DNA from: JAUPKT01 sp964427855
GTDB taxonomy: Bacteria > Desulfobacterota > Desulfomonilia > Desulfomonilales > Desulfomonilaceae
NCBI GenBank assembly: GCA_964427855.1
Contig: CAYRVH010000004.1
Coordinates: 19,408-83,407, forward strand
Reading direction: 5' to 3'
Length of the DNA stretch: 64,000 bases
Part shown: positions 27,386 to 37,000 of the stretch, one piece after another
How the letters are laid out: each line of letters opens with the position of its first letter
Position numbering within the stretch: position 1 is the first letter of the stretch
Notes under the pieces: model-generated
What the model was told of the DNA's origin: nothing
The model's input: the letters and a program-made list of their open reading frames with translations, nothing else
Database searches by the model: none
Made by a program: the position numbers and the translations under genes

Positions 27386-27739
27386 ATGGAACGACTTATC
27401 AGAGAAGACGTGATCATTGTGACCACAGATGAGCGATTTGATGCAGCGGCTGCGCCCCATTTCAAGGAACTCGTTATGGAAACGAATCGGCCTGACGGCA
27501 TGAAGTTGGTTGTTGACGTCTCCCGGACGTACTTCATAGACAGTACAGGAAGCGGCGCCCTTGTTGCATCATGGCGTTTCGTGAAGCGAAACAAGGGGGA
27601 GATGAAGATCGCAGGGCCCTCTCAGCACCTGAAATCGTTGTTTCGGCTGGTGCGTCTCAGCCAAGTCGTTGAGATGTACGATTCTGTGGAGGAGGCCGTG
27701 GCGTCGTTTTCTGGCGGCCACCTTGTGCACCATGCGTGA
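27386..27739 (+). CDS. STAS-domain protein (anti-sigma-factor antagonist type)
   Basis: A 117-residue single STAS domain. The phospho-acceptor loop YFIDSTGSGALVASW at about residues 51-65 resembles SpoIIAA/RsbV (DSTG), with the Ser/Thr phosphorylated by a cognate kinase. Strand-helix order matches the fold. The open frame begins 60 codons earlier, but AAGGAG at 27368 followed by ATG at 27386 is the better start. No anti-sigma kinase or sigma factor is nearby, so partners are unknown. Confidence 0.75.
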   Translation: MERLIREDVIIVTTDERFDAAAAPHFKELVMETNRPDGMKLVVDVSRTYFIDSTGSGALVASWRFVKRNKGEMKIAGPSQHLKSLFRLVRLSQVVEMYDSVEEAVASFSGGHLVHHA

Positions 27740-27875
27740 AACTGAGAAGATGAACGCGTGGGCCGGCGGACTGGCCTGCAATCAATGGCTCGAAAGACAG
27801 CACACTCCCCAATAGTTAATGGTCGGGAGTTGATTTATGGAGTGGTGGCTTGGCCATTTTGAGAATCTGGATACG

Positions 27876-28020
27876 TTCTTAAAAGAAATCACGAAATGAC
27901 TATATCTCGGATTGTCATTCCCATAAAAATTGGGAAACCAAGGAACTCCCCGTGGATGGACACGTTTGTGGGGATGACGTCGCGGCCCTTTGGTCCCAAT
28001 TCGTGATTCATTTCAACAGG
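27876..28020 (+). repeat. B element (MITE-like), copy 2
   Basis: Left end TTCTTAAAAGAAATCACGAAATG, given here by its core AAAAGAAATCACGAAATG; interior TTGTCATTCCCATAAAAATT and GTGGGGATGACG; right end CCCAATTCGTGATTCATTTC. The two ends are inverted relative to each other (AATCACGAA versus TTCGTGATT). It lies upstream of the catalase promoter. Confidence 0.65.
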
Positions 28021-28026
28021 TCTTAA

Positions 28027-28082
28027 AAGTGCGGACACTTCTGAGAAAAACCCTTGACGGCATCTGGGCAAGCCAATAGACT
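28027..28082 (+). promoter_or_regulatory. Catalase promoter with upstream dyad
   Basis: A -35 TTGACG (28054-28059), 17-bp spacer and -10 TAGACT (28077-28082) precede katA. Just upstream is the inverted repeat AAGTG-CGGA-CACTT (28027-28040), a possible operator. A further TATAAT at 28120-28125 lacks a good -35. No classic Per box was identified. Confidence 0.5.
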
Positions 28083-28157
28083 CTTTTATTAGGAGGCATT
28101 CTTAGGTCGAGTACCATCCTATAATGTGTTCCGCATCACCACTGAAAGGAGTTCTCC

Positions 28158-29669
28158 ATGTCCCAACAAGCTAAATCCCTCACCACCGCGTTTGGAGCCC
28201 CCGTCCCCGACGATCAAAACACCATGACCGCAGGCCAACGCGGCCCCGTTCTTCTACAAGACTTACATCTCCTGGAAAAATTGGCCCACTTTGATAGGGA
28301 GAGGATCCCCGAACGCGTCGTCCATGCCAAAGGCGCCGGTGCGCATGGCTATTTTGAGGTCTTGGCCGATGTGACGAAGTTCACCAGGGCAAAATTCCTG
28401 TCCAAGATTGGCAAGAAGACCGAAGTGTTCGTCCGGTTTTCCACCGTGGGGGGAGAGAAAGGGTCGGCAGACGCGGAACGAGATCCAAGAGGATTTGCGG
28501 TAAAATTTTACACAGAAGAAGGCAACTACGATATGACCGGGAACAACACGCCTGTGTTCTTTATACGGGATCCGCTCAAATTCCCGGATTTCATTCATAC
28601 TCAGAAAAGACATCCAGCAACCAATCTCAAAGACCCCAACATGTTTTGGGATTTTCTTTCGCTCACTCCTGAATCTATTCACCAGGTGACCATACTATTC
28701 TCAGATCGAGGCACGCCGGCCACATACCGCCACATGAACGGATACAGCAGTCATACTTTCAAATGGTATAACTCCGACGGCGAATATTTTTGGGTAAAAT
28801 ACCATTTCAAGACTGATCAAGGAATCCGAAATCTCACTCGTCAAGAGGCAGAGAGTATCAAAGGCAGAGATCCAGACCACGCGACCCGTGACCTTTACGA
28901 GACGATTGAGCGGGGAGATTATCCATCCTGGACGCTCGAAATGCAGATCATGACCCCAGAACAAGCGGCGGACTATCGCTTTGATATTTTTGACATTACC
29001 AAAGTGTGGCCCCACCGTGATGTCCCCCCCATCAAGGTCGGAAGGCTCATCCTAAACCGGAACCCGGAAAACTATTTTGCCGAGGTCGAGCAAGCTGCTT
29101 TTTCCCCTGGAAATTTAGTGCCAGGCATCGCTGCCTCCCCTGATAAGATGCTCCAAGCTCGGCTTTTTTCGTATCACGACACGCATATTCACCGGTTGGG
29201 ACCTAACTACCATCTCATCCCAGTAAATGCTCCAAAATACGCGCCGGAACGGAGCTATCAGCGTGATGGCTTCATGAGAACCGATGGCAATGGGGGCGGG
29301 GGACCCAATTATTGGCCCAATAGCTTTGGGGGACCTGCGCCCGATGACTCCGCAGGCGAGCCGTCCTTCCATGTAGTAGGTCAAGCTGGTCGGCATCCAT
29401 ACAATCATCCTCACGATGATTTTATACAACCAGGCAATCTTTTCCGTGATGTGATGACCGAAGAGGACAGGGAAAACCTCGTAGGCAACATTGTAGATCA
29501 CCTTTCAGGGGCCCTGAAACGTATTCAGTTGCGGCAGACAGCCCTGTTCTATAAGGCGGAACCTGAATACCGGGAACGCGTCGCACAAGCTCTTGGCCTC
29601 AGCCTGTCCGACGTCAAAAGAGTCGCGAATATGACTGATTCGGAGAGGGCTGCAACGACTTCAGCCTGA
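28158..29669 (+). CDS. katA: Monofunctional haem catalase (KatA, small-subunit clade)
   Basis: A 503-residue haem catalase, usual small-subunit length. Distal His is in RVVHAKGAGAHG at about residues 56-67, NTPVFFIRDPLKFPDFIH follows near 132, and the haem-ligand Tyr is in RLFSYHDTHIHRLGPNY at about 337. It degrades H2O2 in the cytoplasm. A GAAAGGAG site precedes the ATG. The Fur/PerR-type regulator gene starts 230 bp downstream on the same strand, typical of peroxide-stress loci in anaerobes. Confidence 0.95.
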   Translation: MSQQAKSLTTAFGAPVPDDQNTMTAGQRGPVLLQDLHLLEKLAHFDRERIPERVVHAKGAGAHGYFEVLADVTKFTRAKFLSKIGKKTEVFVRFSTVGGEKGSADAERDPRGFAVKFYTEEGNYDMTGNNTPVFFIRDPLKFPDFIHTQKRHPATNLKDPNMFWDFLSLTPESIHQVTILFSDRGTPATYRHMNGYSSHTFKWYNSDGEYFWVKYHFKTDQGIRNLTRQEAESIKGRDPDHATRDLYETIERGDYPSWTLEMQIMTPEQAADYRFDIFDITKVWPHRDVPPIKVGRLILNRNPENYFAEVEQAAFSPGNLVPGIAASPDKMLQARLFSYHDTHIHRLGPNYHLIPVNAPKYAPERSYQRDGFMRTDGNGGGGPNYWPNSFGGPAPDDSAGEPSFHVVGQAGRHPYNHPHDDFIQPGNLFRDVMTEEDRENLVGNIVDHLSGALKRIQLRQTALFYKAEPEYRERVAQALGLSLSDVKRVANMTDSERAATTSA

Positions 29670-29899
29670 GGAGCTGAAGGCGCAAACGCGCACTGTAGTC
29701 TGAGTGAAAGGGACTGCTTCCGCCCGCCGTCGCCTGACGGGGCAGGTGGTCAAGGTGTGTCGCGGGAGCGGTTTTTGCCGTCCATCTTGATTCAGAGCGA
29801 AGTGTATGCTAGTCAGTTTGTATTCGGCATACAACGCACTCCTATAGTTTGAGCTCACAATTGAAAGGCGCGGCATCTGTCTGAGCGCGGCGAGCTGTC

Positions 29900-30391
29900 A
29901 TGACGAACAATCTGAGCCAATGGCGTGACCAGAAAATAGAAGCGTTCAGGCACGCATGCAGGAGCTGTGGCATCAAGGTGACGCCTCAACGTATTGCAAT
30001 ATGGCTGGAAGTAGTAGACTCTAAAATCCATCCCACGGCCGAAGACGTATTCGAAGCGGTGAGAAAGGAACTGCCCACTATCTCTCTCGATACGGTGTAT
30101 AGAACGCTCAATACCTTCGCCGAATGTGGCTTGGTCGCCAAAGTGTACATCGTTCACGACAGGACTCGCTTCGATCCCAATGTAATACGTCATCATCATC
30201 TTGTATGTGTTAAGTGTAAAAAGATTACTGATTTTCAGTGGCCGGAATGCGACAACGCGTTGCTGCCTCACCCGGTTGAAAACTGGGGCCAGCCAGACGT
30301 GAAGCACATACAAGTACTTGGAATCTGTGCGCAATGTCTTACCAAGCCTAGTGACACTATAGACAAACCAATGTCGCAAGGACGATCTTGA
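29900..30391 (+). CDS. Fur-family transcriptional regulator (PerR-like)
   Basis: A 163-residue Fur-family protein: an N-terminal winged helix (GIKVTPQRIAIWLEVVDS, HPTAEDVFEAVRKELP, SLDTVYRTLNTFAECGLV) and a dimerisation domain with HHHLVCVKCKK and a second CAQC, giving the structural Zn site. Location next to catalase suggests a PerR-type peroxide sensor rather than Fur or Zur. It may control katA and itself. A possible TATAGT -10 lies at 29843-29848. Confidence 0.85.
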   Translation: MTNNLSQWRDQKIEAFRHACRSCGIKVTPQRIAIWLEVVDSKIHPTAEDVFEAVRKELPTISLDTVYRTLNTFAECGLVAKVYIVHDRTRFDPNVIRHHHLVCVKCKKITDFQWPECDNALLPHPVENWGQPDVKHIQVLGICAQCLTKPSDTIDKPMSQGRS

Positions 30392-30506
30392 CGGGGACCT
30401 CGGATTCGCGGTGAAGCTCGAGTTCAGAAGCGCTACCGCATAAGCGTTTCGTGAGCCAATAATTTTTTCACCGATAACACGCACCGAGACCTGCGGGAGG
30501 ATGATC

Positions 30507-31877
30507 GTGAGTATCGTTGTGGTCGGAGCTGGCGAAATGGGATATCATCTTGCGCGACGCCTCTCCCTAGAAAACAAAGACGTCACTCTCATCGACCGCG
30601 ATGAGGAGAGAGTATATTGGATTCAGGAGAATCTCGATGTCCGCGCCATTGTGGGAAGGGGTGCGTCGCCGGACATCCTGTTGCGAGCGGGAATCAGTGC
30701 CGCCTCAATGCTTGTGGCGGTGACGGACTCTGACGAGGCTAACCTGGTGGCGTGTTACGTCGGCAAGTTGCTCAATGGGGCCATGAAAAAGGTTGCAAGA
30801 TTGAGAGAAGAGGATTATTCGGCGATCCCGCAAATCCTTGACGATCAGCATCTCGGAATAGACCTCGTCATCAGCCCGGAGAGCGAAGCCGTCGCAAAGC
30901 TCATGCAAATCCTTCAGGTCCCTGGGGCCACTGACGTATTGGATTTTGCTGAACAGAGAATAAAGTTGTTCGGCATTCGGTTGCCTGAAAATTCAGCCTT
31001 GGTGGGAAGGTCTTTGCTCAACATCCGAGCCGCATATCCACAAGATCAATTCCTCATTCCAGTAATCCTGCGAGAGTCAGATATCCTGATCCCGCGTGGA
31101 GAAGATGTTCTGCGTTCAGATGACACCGTATACATCATGGCGGGCGCTGCGCACATTCCTCGCTTGCTTGATCTGTGCGGCTTGAGGACACGGCCCCTGA
31201 AGCGTTTCATGATCCACGGGACAACTCGCGTGGCGGTGAGGTTTGTCCACGAGCTTGAGAAACATGGCGTGACGCATATTCGTGTGATCGGCGCCGATGC
31301 GGATGCGTGTGAAAAGATTGCAGCAGAAGTCCAACACGCGCTGGTGCTGAAATCGGACAGCCTCGATGAAGAGTTCCTTCGCAGTGAGGGGATCGGCGAT
31401 ACTGACGCCTTTTTCGCCATGACCGACGATGACGAACAAAATGCCTTAAGCGCGATCCTAGCCAAACGTATGGGGGCTTACAGGGTAGGGGCTGTCACAA
31501 ACAAAATAGAGTATCACAGATTGGCGTCTGCCATCGGTGTTGATATAGCGGTTAATCCGCGCCTCGCGGGAGTCGCTCACATACTCCAATTCATACGGAG
31601 AGGAAGAGTCTTGTCTGTCTCAATGCTGCCGGGTGATGCCGTTGAAATACTTGAATGCGAAGCCATGGAGACTTCCGATATAGTGGGACGCCCCATCAGA
31701 AAGCTGCGATTCCCTCGCGGATCAATTGTCGGGGCCGTGGAGCGTGGTCATGAATTTATCATACCAGATGGGTCCACCGTCATCATGCCTGGAGATCGAG
31801 TCATTATCTTCTCTCGACGTGAAGTGGTGCCAAAGATCGAAAAATTCCTCACCGTAAAGTTGGAATACTTTGGATGA
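30507..31877 (+). CDS. trkA: Trk-type potassium uptake regulatory protein TrkA
   Basis: A 456-residue cytoplasmic NAD-binding regulator with two RCK units. The first Rossmann core is IVVVGAGEMGYHLARRLS at residues 3-20, and the second begins around FMIHGTTRVAVRFVHEL near residue 234; each is followed by a TrkA_C domain. It binds NAD(H)/nucleotides and gates TrkH. The GTG at 30507 is preferred: GGGAGG lies 6 bases upstream, whereas the ATG at 30501 directly abuts that site. Its stop overlaps the trkH start by 4 bp. Confidence 0.9.
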   Translation: MSIVVVGAGEMGYHLARRLSLENKDVTLIDRDEERVYWIQENLDVRAIVGRGASPDILLRAGISAASMLVAVTDSDEANLVACYVGKLLNGAMKKVARLREEDYSAIPQILDDQHLGIDLVISPESEAVAKLMQILQVPGATDVLDFAEQRIKLFGIRLPENSALVGRSLLNIRAAYPQDQFLIPVILRESDILIPRGEDVLRSDDTVYIMAGAAHIPRLLDLCGLRTRPLKRFMIHGTTRVAVRFVHELEKHGVTHIRVIGADADACEKIAAEVQHALVLKSDSLDEEFLRSEGIGDTDAFFAMTDDDEQNALSAILAKRMGAYRVGAVTNKIEYHRLASAIGVDIAVNPRLAGVAHILQFIRRGRVLSVSMLPGDAVEILECEAMETSDIVGRPIRKLRFPRGSIVGAVERGHEFIIPDGSTVIMPGDRVIIFSRREVVPKIEKFLTVKLEYFG

Positions 31878-33319
31878 ACCGTCGTCTTGTCATTTCTACA
31901 CTTGCAGCTATTTCTGCCCTCGTGAGCCTGAGTATCATCGCTGCTGTACCGTGGGCCTTGTACTACGGAGAACAGACGTGGAAAATCCTCTCGGTGATAT
32001 CCTTTGCGTTGTCCGTCATCGGCGTATCGATCTTTTCGCTATTTCGGGAGCGCGGTGCGGCGTACGGATCAAAAGAGGCGTTGGTTATCGTCTCGGCTGG
32101 GTGGTTTTTGGCGAGCGTCATCGGGGCAATCCCCTATGTGGCTACAGGGGTGTTGCCAAATTTTGTCGACGCCCTTTTTGAATCCGTCTCTGGATTCTCG
32201 ACGACAGGGGCCTCTGTAATCCCTGATCCCGAAAGTCTTCCGAAAAGCGTTTTGTTTTGGCGCAGCACGACGCATTGGCTGGGGGGCATGGGGATCGTTG
32301 TCCTCTCTGTGGCCGTCATGCCATTTCTTGGAGTTGGGGGTATGGGCATGCTCAAGGCTGAGGTACCATCTCCTGTCATCGACAGGTTGAGACCCAGGGT
32401 GACGGGCACAGCTCGAACGCTCTGGAAAGTGTATATAGTCCTCACTGCGGCAGAGGTGTTGCTGTTGATCCTCGGGGGCATGACCCTTTTCGATTCCCTG
32501 TGCCACACGTTTGGAACCGTTGCGACTGGCGGATTTTCCACCAAAACCTCCTCAATAGCTCATTACAATAGCCGCTACATCGACATAGTAATTACCATAT
32601 TCATGATTGCCGCAGGATTGAATTTCACCCTGCATTTCGAAGCATTACAAGGAAATCCAAAAGCCTACTTGAGATCTACCGAATGCGTAGTCTATCTCCT
32701 GCTCTTCGCCGGCGCAACATTGTTTGTAGCCTTTCAATTGTGGAGCCGCGACTATTATGGCCTCGGAGACGCCCTCTGTCAGTCTGGATTCCAAGTAGCC
32801 TCTATTATGACCACCACAGGATACGTCACCGCAAACTGGGAGTTGTGGCCCTATGGCGTGCAATGGCTCCTCGTATGTCTGATGTTTGTAGGCGGTTGCG
32901 CGGGAAGTACGGGCGGAGGCATGAAATGCCTGCGCGTCATCGTGGCGGCCAAGCATGTGTTCCGTGAACTCTTTCTCCTGGTACATCCAAGGGCTGTGAT
33001 GCCTCTCAAAGTTGATGCGAGGGCCATAGCGGGTCCTGTGGTCAACAGCATCATGGCGTTCACGAGCTTATTTGTGGGGGTCTGGGCGGCGTCAGTCTTG
33101 CTGCTGATCCTGATAGAGGCTGACATGGTTACCGCTATCGGGGCGGTGACGGCATCCTTGTGCAATGTGGGGCCCGGCTTGGAGGGCGTTGGAGCGCTTG
33201 ACAATTATGCCTGGCTCACCAGCCCCTCGAAAATCCTTCTCACATTCGACATGCTCGTGGGCAGACTTGAACTCTTCACGGTGCTTGTCTTATTCGCGCC
33301 CGTTTTTTGGCGGGAATGA
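31874..33319 (+). CDS. trkH: Trk-type potassium transporter membrane subunit TrkH
   Basis: A 481-residue K+ channel-like transporter with about ten helices and four P-loop segments, including TTGASVIPDPES, FGTVATGGFSTK, SIMTTTGYVTANW and SLCNVGPGLEGVG, where the Gly residues form the selectivity filter. It takes up K+ with TrkA. Start overlaps trkA (ATGA). Length matches TrkH. The following 700 bp are non-coding repeats. Confidence 0.92.
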   Translation: MNRRLVISTLAAISALVSLSIIAAVPWALYYGEQTWKILSVISFALSVIGVSIFSLFRERGAAYGSKEALVIVSAGWFLASVIGAIPYVATGVLPNFVDALFESVSGFSTTGASVIPDPESLPKSVLFWRSTTHWLGGMGIVVLSVAVMPFLGVGGMGMLKAEVPSPVIDRLRPRVTGTARTLWKVYIVLTAAEVLLLILGGMTLFDSLCHTFGTVATGGFSTKTSSIAHYNSRYIDIVITIFMIAAGLNFTLHFEALQGNPKAYLRSTECVVYLLLFAGATLFVAFQLWSRDYYGLGDALCQSGFQVASIMTTTGYVTANWELWPYGVQWLLVCLMFVGGCAGSTGGGMKCLRVIVAAKHVFRELFLLVHPRAVMPLKVDARAIAGPVVNSIMAFTSLFVGVWAASVLLLILIEADMVTAIGAVTASLCNVGPGLEGVGALDNYAWLTSPSKILLTFDMLVGRLELFTVLVLFAPVFWRE

Positions 33320-33482
33320 CCCATTTGGCAATTGGAGGCATGACAGAAAGGCCAAGCAAGGCCTCGCCATTGCAAGACAGTGCCACACTCCGCCCGCAAC
33401 CAAAGTGGACTACGCCTCTTCCATGCCAAAAACCGTCAACCTCGCAGCAGCCCCATGTCGTATAGGAGTTCCCGAAAATAGT

Positions 33483-33596
33483 ACGAATTGATCTCATGCC
33501 GTCGCTATGTCGTCCTGACAAAAGTGAGGGTCCCTGGTACGTTCCGTGGCTTCTTGATGAGGTGGGAATGACGATCCGACTCATGGCCATTTCGTT
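33483..33596 (-). repeat. B element (MITE-like), copy 3, diverged and truncated
   Basis: Aligns by eye with copy 6 in the same orientation: shared blocks are GAATTGATCTCATG, TGACAAAAGTGAGGGTCCC, GAATGACGATCCGACTCATG and GGCCATTTCG, after which a run of ten T interrupts it. Opposite to copies 1, 2 and 5. Confidence 0.5.
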
Positions 33597-33739
33597 TTTT
33601 TTTTGCGGATGGATATAACGCCAGCCATGCGGTGCATTCTCCACGACGAAACTTTTTTTGGCAATCACCCATGCATCGAGACTCACTGGCAGCAATGGCT
33701 TCTGGGGCAGGAGAGTTTCGGGCGATTCTCGAAATTTTC

Positions 33740-34024
33740 GTCGGAATGAGTCCGCACCATCGAGTTGGTGAGTACTTTCGAAAACCGCTACGGAGCCAGG
33801 AGAAACGAAATCTTGTCATTTGGAAGGAGCAAGGCTCGGAAGAAAGTGTGACGCAGCGACATCGATGTCATTTCGAAGAAGCCTTGCGACTGAGAAATCT
33901 TTCTCGCTGGGCCAAGATTTCTCCATTCGCTCGAAATGACAGGCGAAAAGAGCTCGAAATGGCAGGCAGAAAAATGGTCGAAATGACGGCCACTTCATGG
34001 AATTCGTGAGAGCTTTCGAGATCC
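33740..34024 (+). repeat. Composite T-A-T intergenic repeat, copy 3
   Basis: The left T module is GTCGGAATGAGTCCGCACCA then CGAGTTGGTGAGTACTTTCG, the A module spans about 33807-33945 with GTCATTTCGAAGAAGCC and an inverted GATTTCTCCATTCGCTCGAA, and the right T ends GTGAGAGCTTTCGAGATCC. Two extra short CGAAATG direct repeats lengthen this copy (33940-33990). It fills most of the gap before the histidine kinase gene. Confidence 0.65.
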
Positions 34025-34034
34025 GATACAAAAG

Positions 34035-37000
34035 TCAGGAAAGCGAGGCGCCCCCATCCAAAATCGCCCGTATCTGAGCGAGCAATTCTTCGAATTCAAA
34101 GGGCTTCCTGAGAAAGGCAACCGCCCCTGACTTGAGCACCTGCCTTACCGTCTCTTCGGTGGCAAAGCCGCTGGCAACCAACACGCGTACCGTCGGATCC
34201 ATCTCCCTTAATTCTTTGAGGCACCGCCTTCCACCCATGCCTGGCATGACCAAATCCAACACTATCAAATCGATCTTCTTTCCATACTCCTGGTATAATT
34301 GCAGCGCCTCTTCTCCAGTCCTTGCCGTGTATAGCGTGTATCCGTAGCCGGCAAACGCCTCGCCCGCCAAACTTACCACCTCGTCCTCGTCATCCACCAG
34401 CAAGATGGTCTCGCACCCTGAAAGATTCGCCGCCGCCTCTTGAACAGAAACATCCTCCACCACTTCCTGCAATTTTGGGAAATACAGGCTGAATGTGGTT
34501 CCTGCTCCCGGCTGGCTCTCGCAACGTATAAACCCTTTGTGGGATGCCATGATGCCATAGACGATAGACAAGCCCAGTCCTGTGCCCTCACCAATCTTTT
34601 TCGTCGTAAAAAACGGCTCGAATATACGTGAGAGCACCTCTTCCTCCATGCCGGCACCGGTATCGGTCACAGTCATAAGCGCATAGTCGCCCGGAAACGC
34701 CTCCGGGTGCCGTGCACAAAAATCAATGCCCAAGGTCACATTTTGGGTTCGAATCGTTAACACGCCCCCGTCCGGCATGGCATGAGCCGCGTTGACCGAT
34801 AGGTTCATGAGAACCTGTTCGATCTGGAGAGGATCTCCTTGGATGAGGTGCAGATTGTCTGCCAATTCAAGCCGAATATCCACCATCTTGGGAATGGTTC
34901 GGAAGAGGAGCTCGTGCACGCGTCGTATTTGGTCGTTCAGATCCAAGGGCCGGGCGTCTGTCTCCATCTTGCGGCTGAATGTCAGCACCCTACTCACGAG
35001 GTCGCCTGCTCTCCTGGTTGCGGCAGTTACGGCCGACAGTCCTTTGCGACTAGCCTCATCTGTCAGCTTTGCCTGGAGGATCTGACAGTAGCCCAAGACT
35101 ACCTGCAAGATGTTGTTCAAATCGTGGGCAATACCTCCCGCCAGGGTGCCCAAGGCCTCCATTTTTTGGGCGTGCAGCAATTCCTTTTGCAGCATGGACT
35201 CCTGGGTAACATCCCGCTTGACCGCAACGTAGCTCACGACGCGTCCCGAGGAGTCCCTCACCGGCGTGATCGTTGCATCTTCTTCATAAAGGCTGCCGTC
35301 TTTCTTGCGGTTGATGAATCGCCCTGTCCATGCCTTTTTCGCACGCAGCGTCAACCACAATTTCTTGTAAAATTCTGGACTGTGTTTGCCGCTTTTTAGA
35401 ATACGCGGGGTCTTTCCGATCGCTTCTTCCTTTGTGTACCCCGTAATCTTTTCGAAAGCCGGATTAACGAACTGGATCACTCCCCTGGAATCAGTAATGA
35501 CAATGCTGTCCGCGGTCTGATTGATGGCGGTGATGAGGCGGGCCCTTTCTTCCTCTTGGCGTTTCTGTTCAGTGACTTCTCGGGCAGAGCCCACCACGCC
35601 TATCATCTGGCCCTGTTCATCCAACATGGGGGCTTTGAACACGTCGAGGAACAAAAATTTCCCTTTGACGTTGCCAAACTCGTCAAATCGTCGCGGCGCT
35701 CGCTCTTCCCGTATGACCGCGTCAGAATCGATGCAAATCTCGCCAAACGTGTGCCAGGAAGGATCGTCTGGGTGCGAGAGCCGTTCTCGCTCGGCAAAAA
35801 ACATGTCGGTCTTTCCTACGGGCTCGTCCGTGTCGGTGGCGCCGAGCAGCTTCTCGCAAAGGGCCCTATTCGCAAATATGAATCTGCCTTCCAGATCTTT
35901 CGCCCAAATCATGTCAGGGGAGTTGTCGCACATGAGTCTGACCATTCGATACAGTTCCTTGTATTTCGCTTCCCTCTCTTTAAGCGCATCTTCGGCTTTT
36001 TTTCGCTCGGTGACATCCCGGGCAATGCAGCGCGCCCCTTTGATTTCCCCATCCTCGACAATGAGGTGGGTGCGCGCGCCCAGCCAGAACCTGGCGCCGT
36101 TTTTAGCCATATAGGGCAGTTCAACATACGTAAAGGCATACCGTTCACGACCCTGGCTTTCATAAAGTTCTTTGGCCGCCTCACGATATTCAGGGGCCAC
36201 AAGGCTCAGAGAGGACTTCCCTATGAGTTCCTCTTCAGAATAACCCGTCAGCGCTGCCGTCGCGGGATTGACATAGGTGTAGCGCCCCCTCGCGTCCGTT
36301 TCTATGATCAAATCTTGGGCTTCTTCTATAAACGCTCTATATCTTTCCTGGGCTTCTCTGAGTTCCTCCTGCAAACGCTTTTTTTCTGTGATGTCCCGTG
36401 CGCTGCCATGGACTCCGACGGCCTTGCCGTCCCGAAACATAGTCCGTGTCTTGACCTCAAACCAGACTTTTCGCCCGTCTTTGGCATGCACAGAGACCTC
36501 GTATGGACCAGTCTTGTCAGCCTCCCCCCGGCGTTTCATGTCAAAAAACGCCTCCGTCGCAGGCAAGAACTCGGGATCCACTATACTTCGGAAGTTTTTA
36601 CCAATGAATTCCTCCTTCTCAAAACCGAGCACTTTCGTTGCCGCCTCATTCACTGAAGTATAATTGCCATCCATGTCATGGGTGTAAACGATGTCGGCCG
36701 AGTGGTCGAACAGGTCTCGATACTTTGCCTCGCTCTCACGAAGGGCGGCTTCGTAGCGTCGGCGATGGAGCACTACGCCGGCAAGCGCAATGATCCCCAA
36801 TCCGAGCAGCCCGATGACGGTCCACAGCAGCGTGTAGTATGCTCGAGAAACATGGGGATCCGGCGCCGGTTTATTGATCAGGGAGCTGCCTTCCGGCAGC
36901 AAGGACGCAGCTATGCCAAATCTTTGTAGTTGATGATGGTCGAACATGTACGCGTTGGGGCTTTCGTACACGATCGGTATGCTAGGGGGACTCTCGCCGC

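Noticed and set aside
21351..34024. CRISPR array
   Set aside because: The repeats are few, long, diverged and kilobases apart, with no regular spacers and no cas genes.
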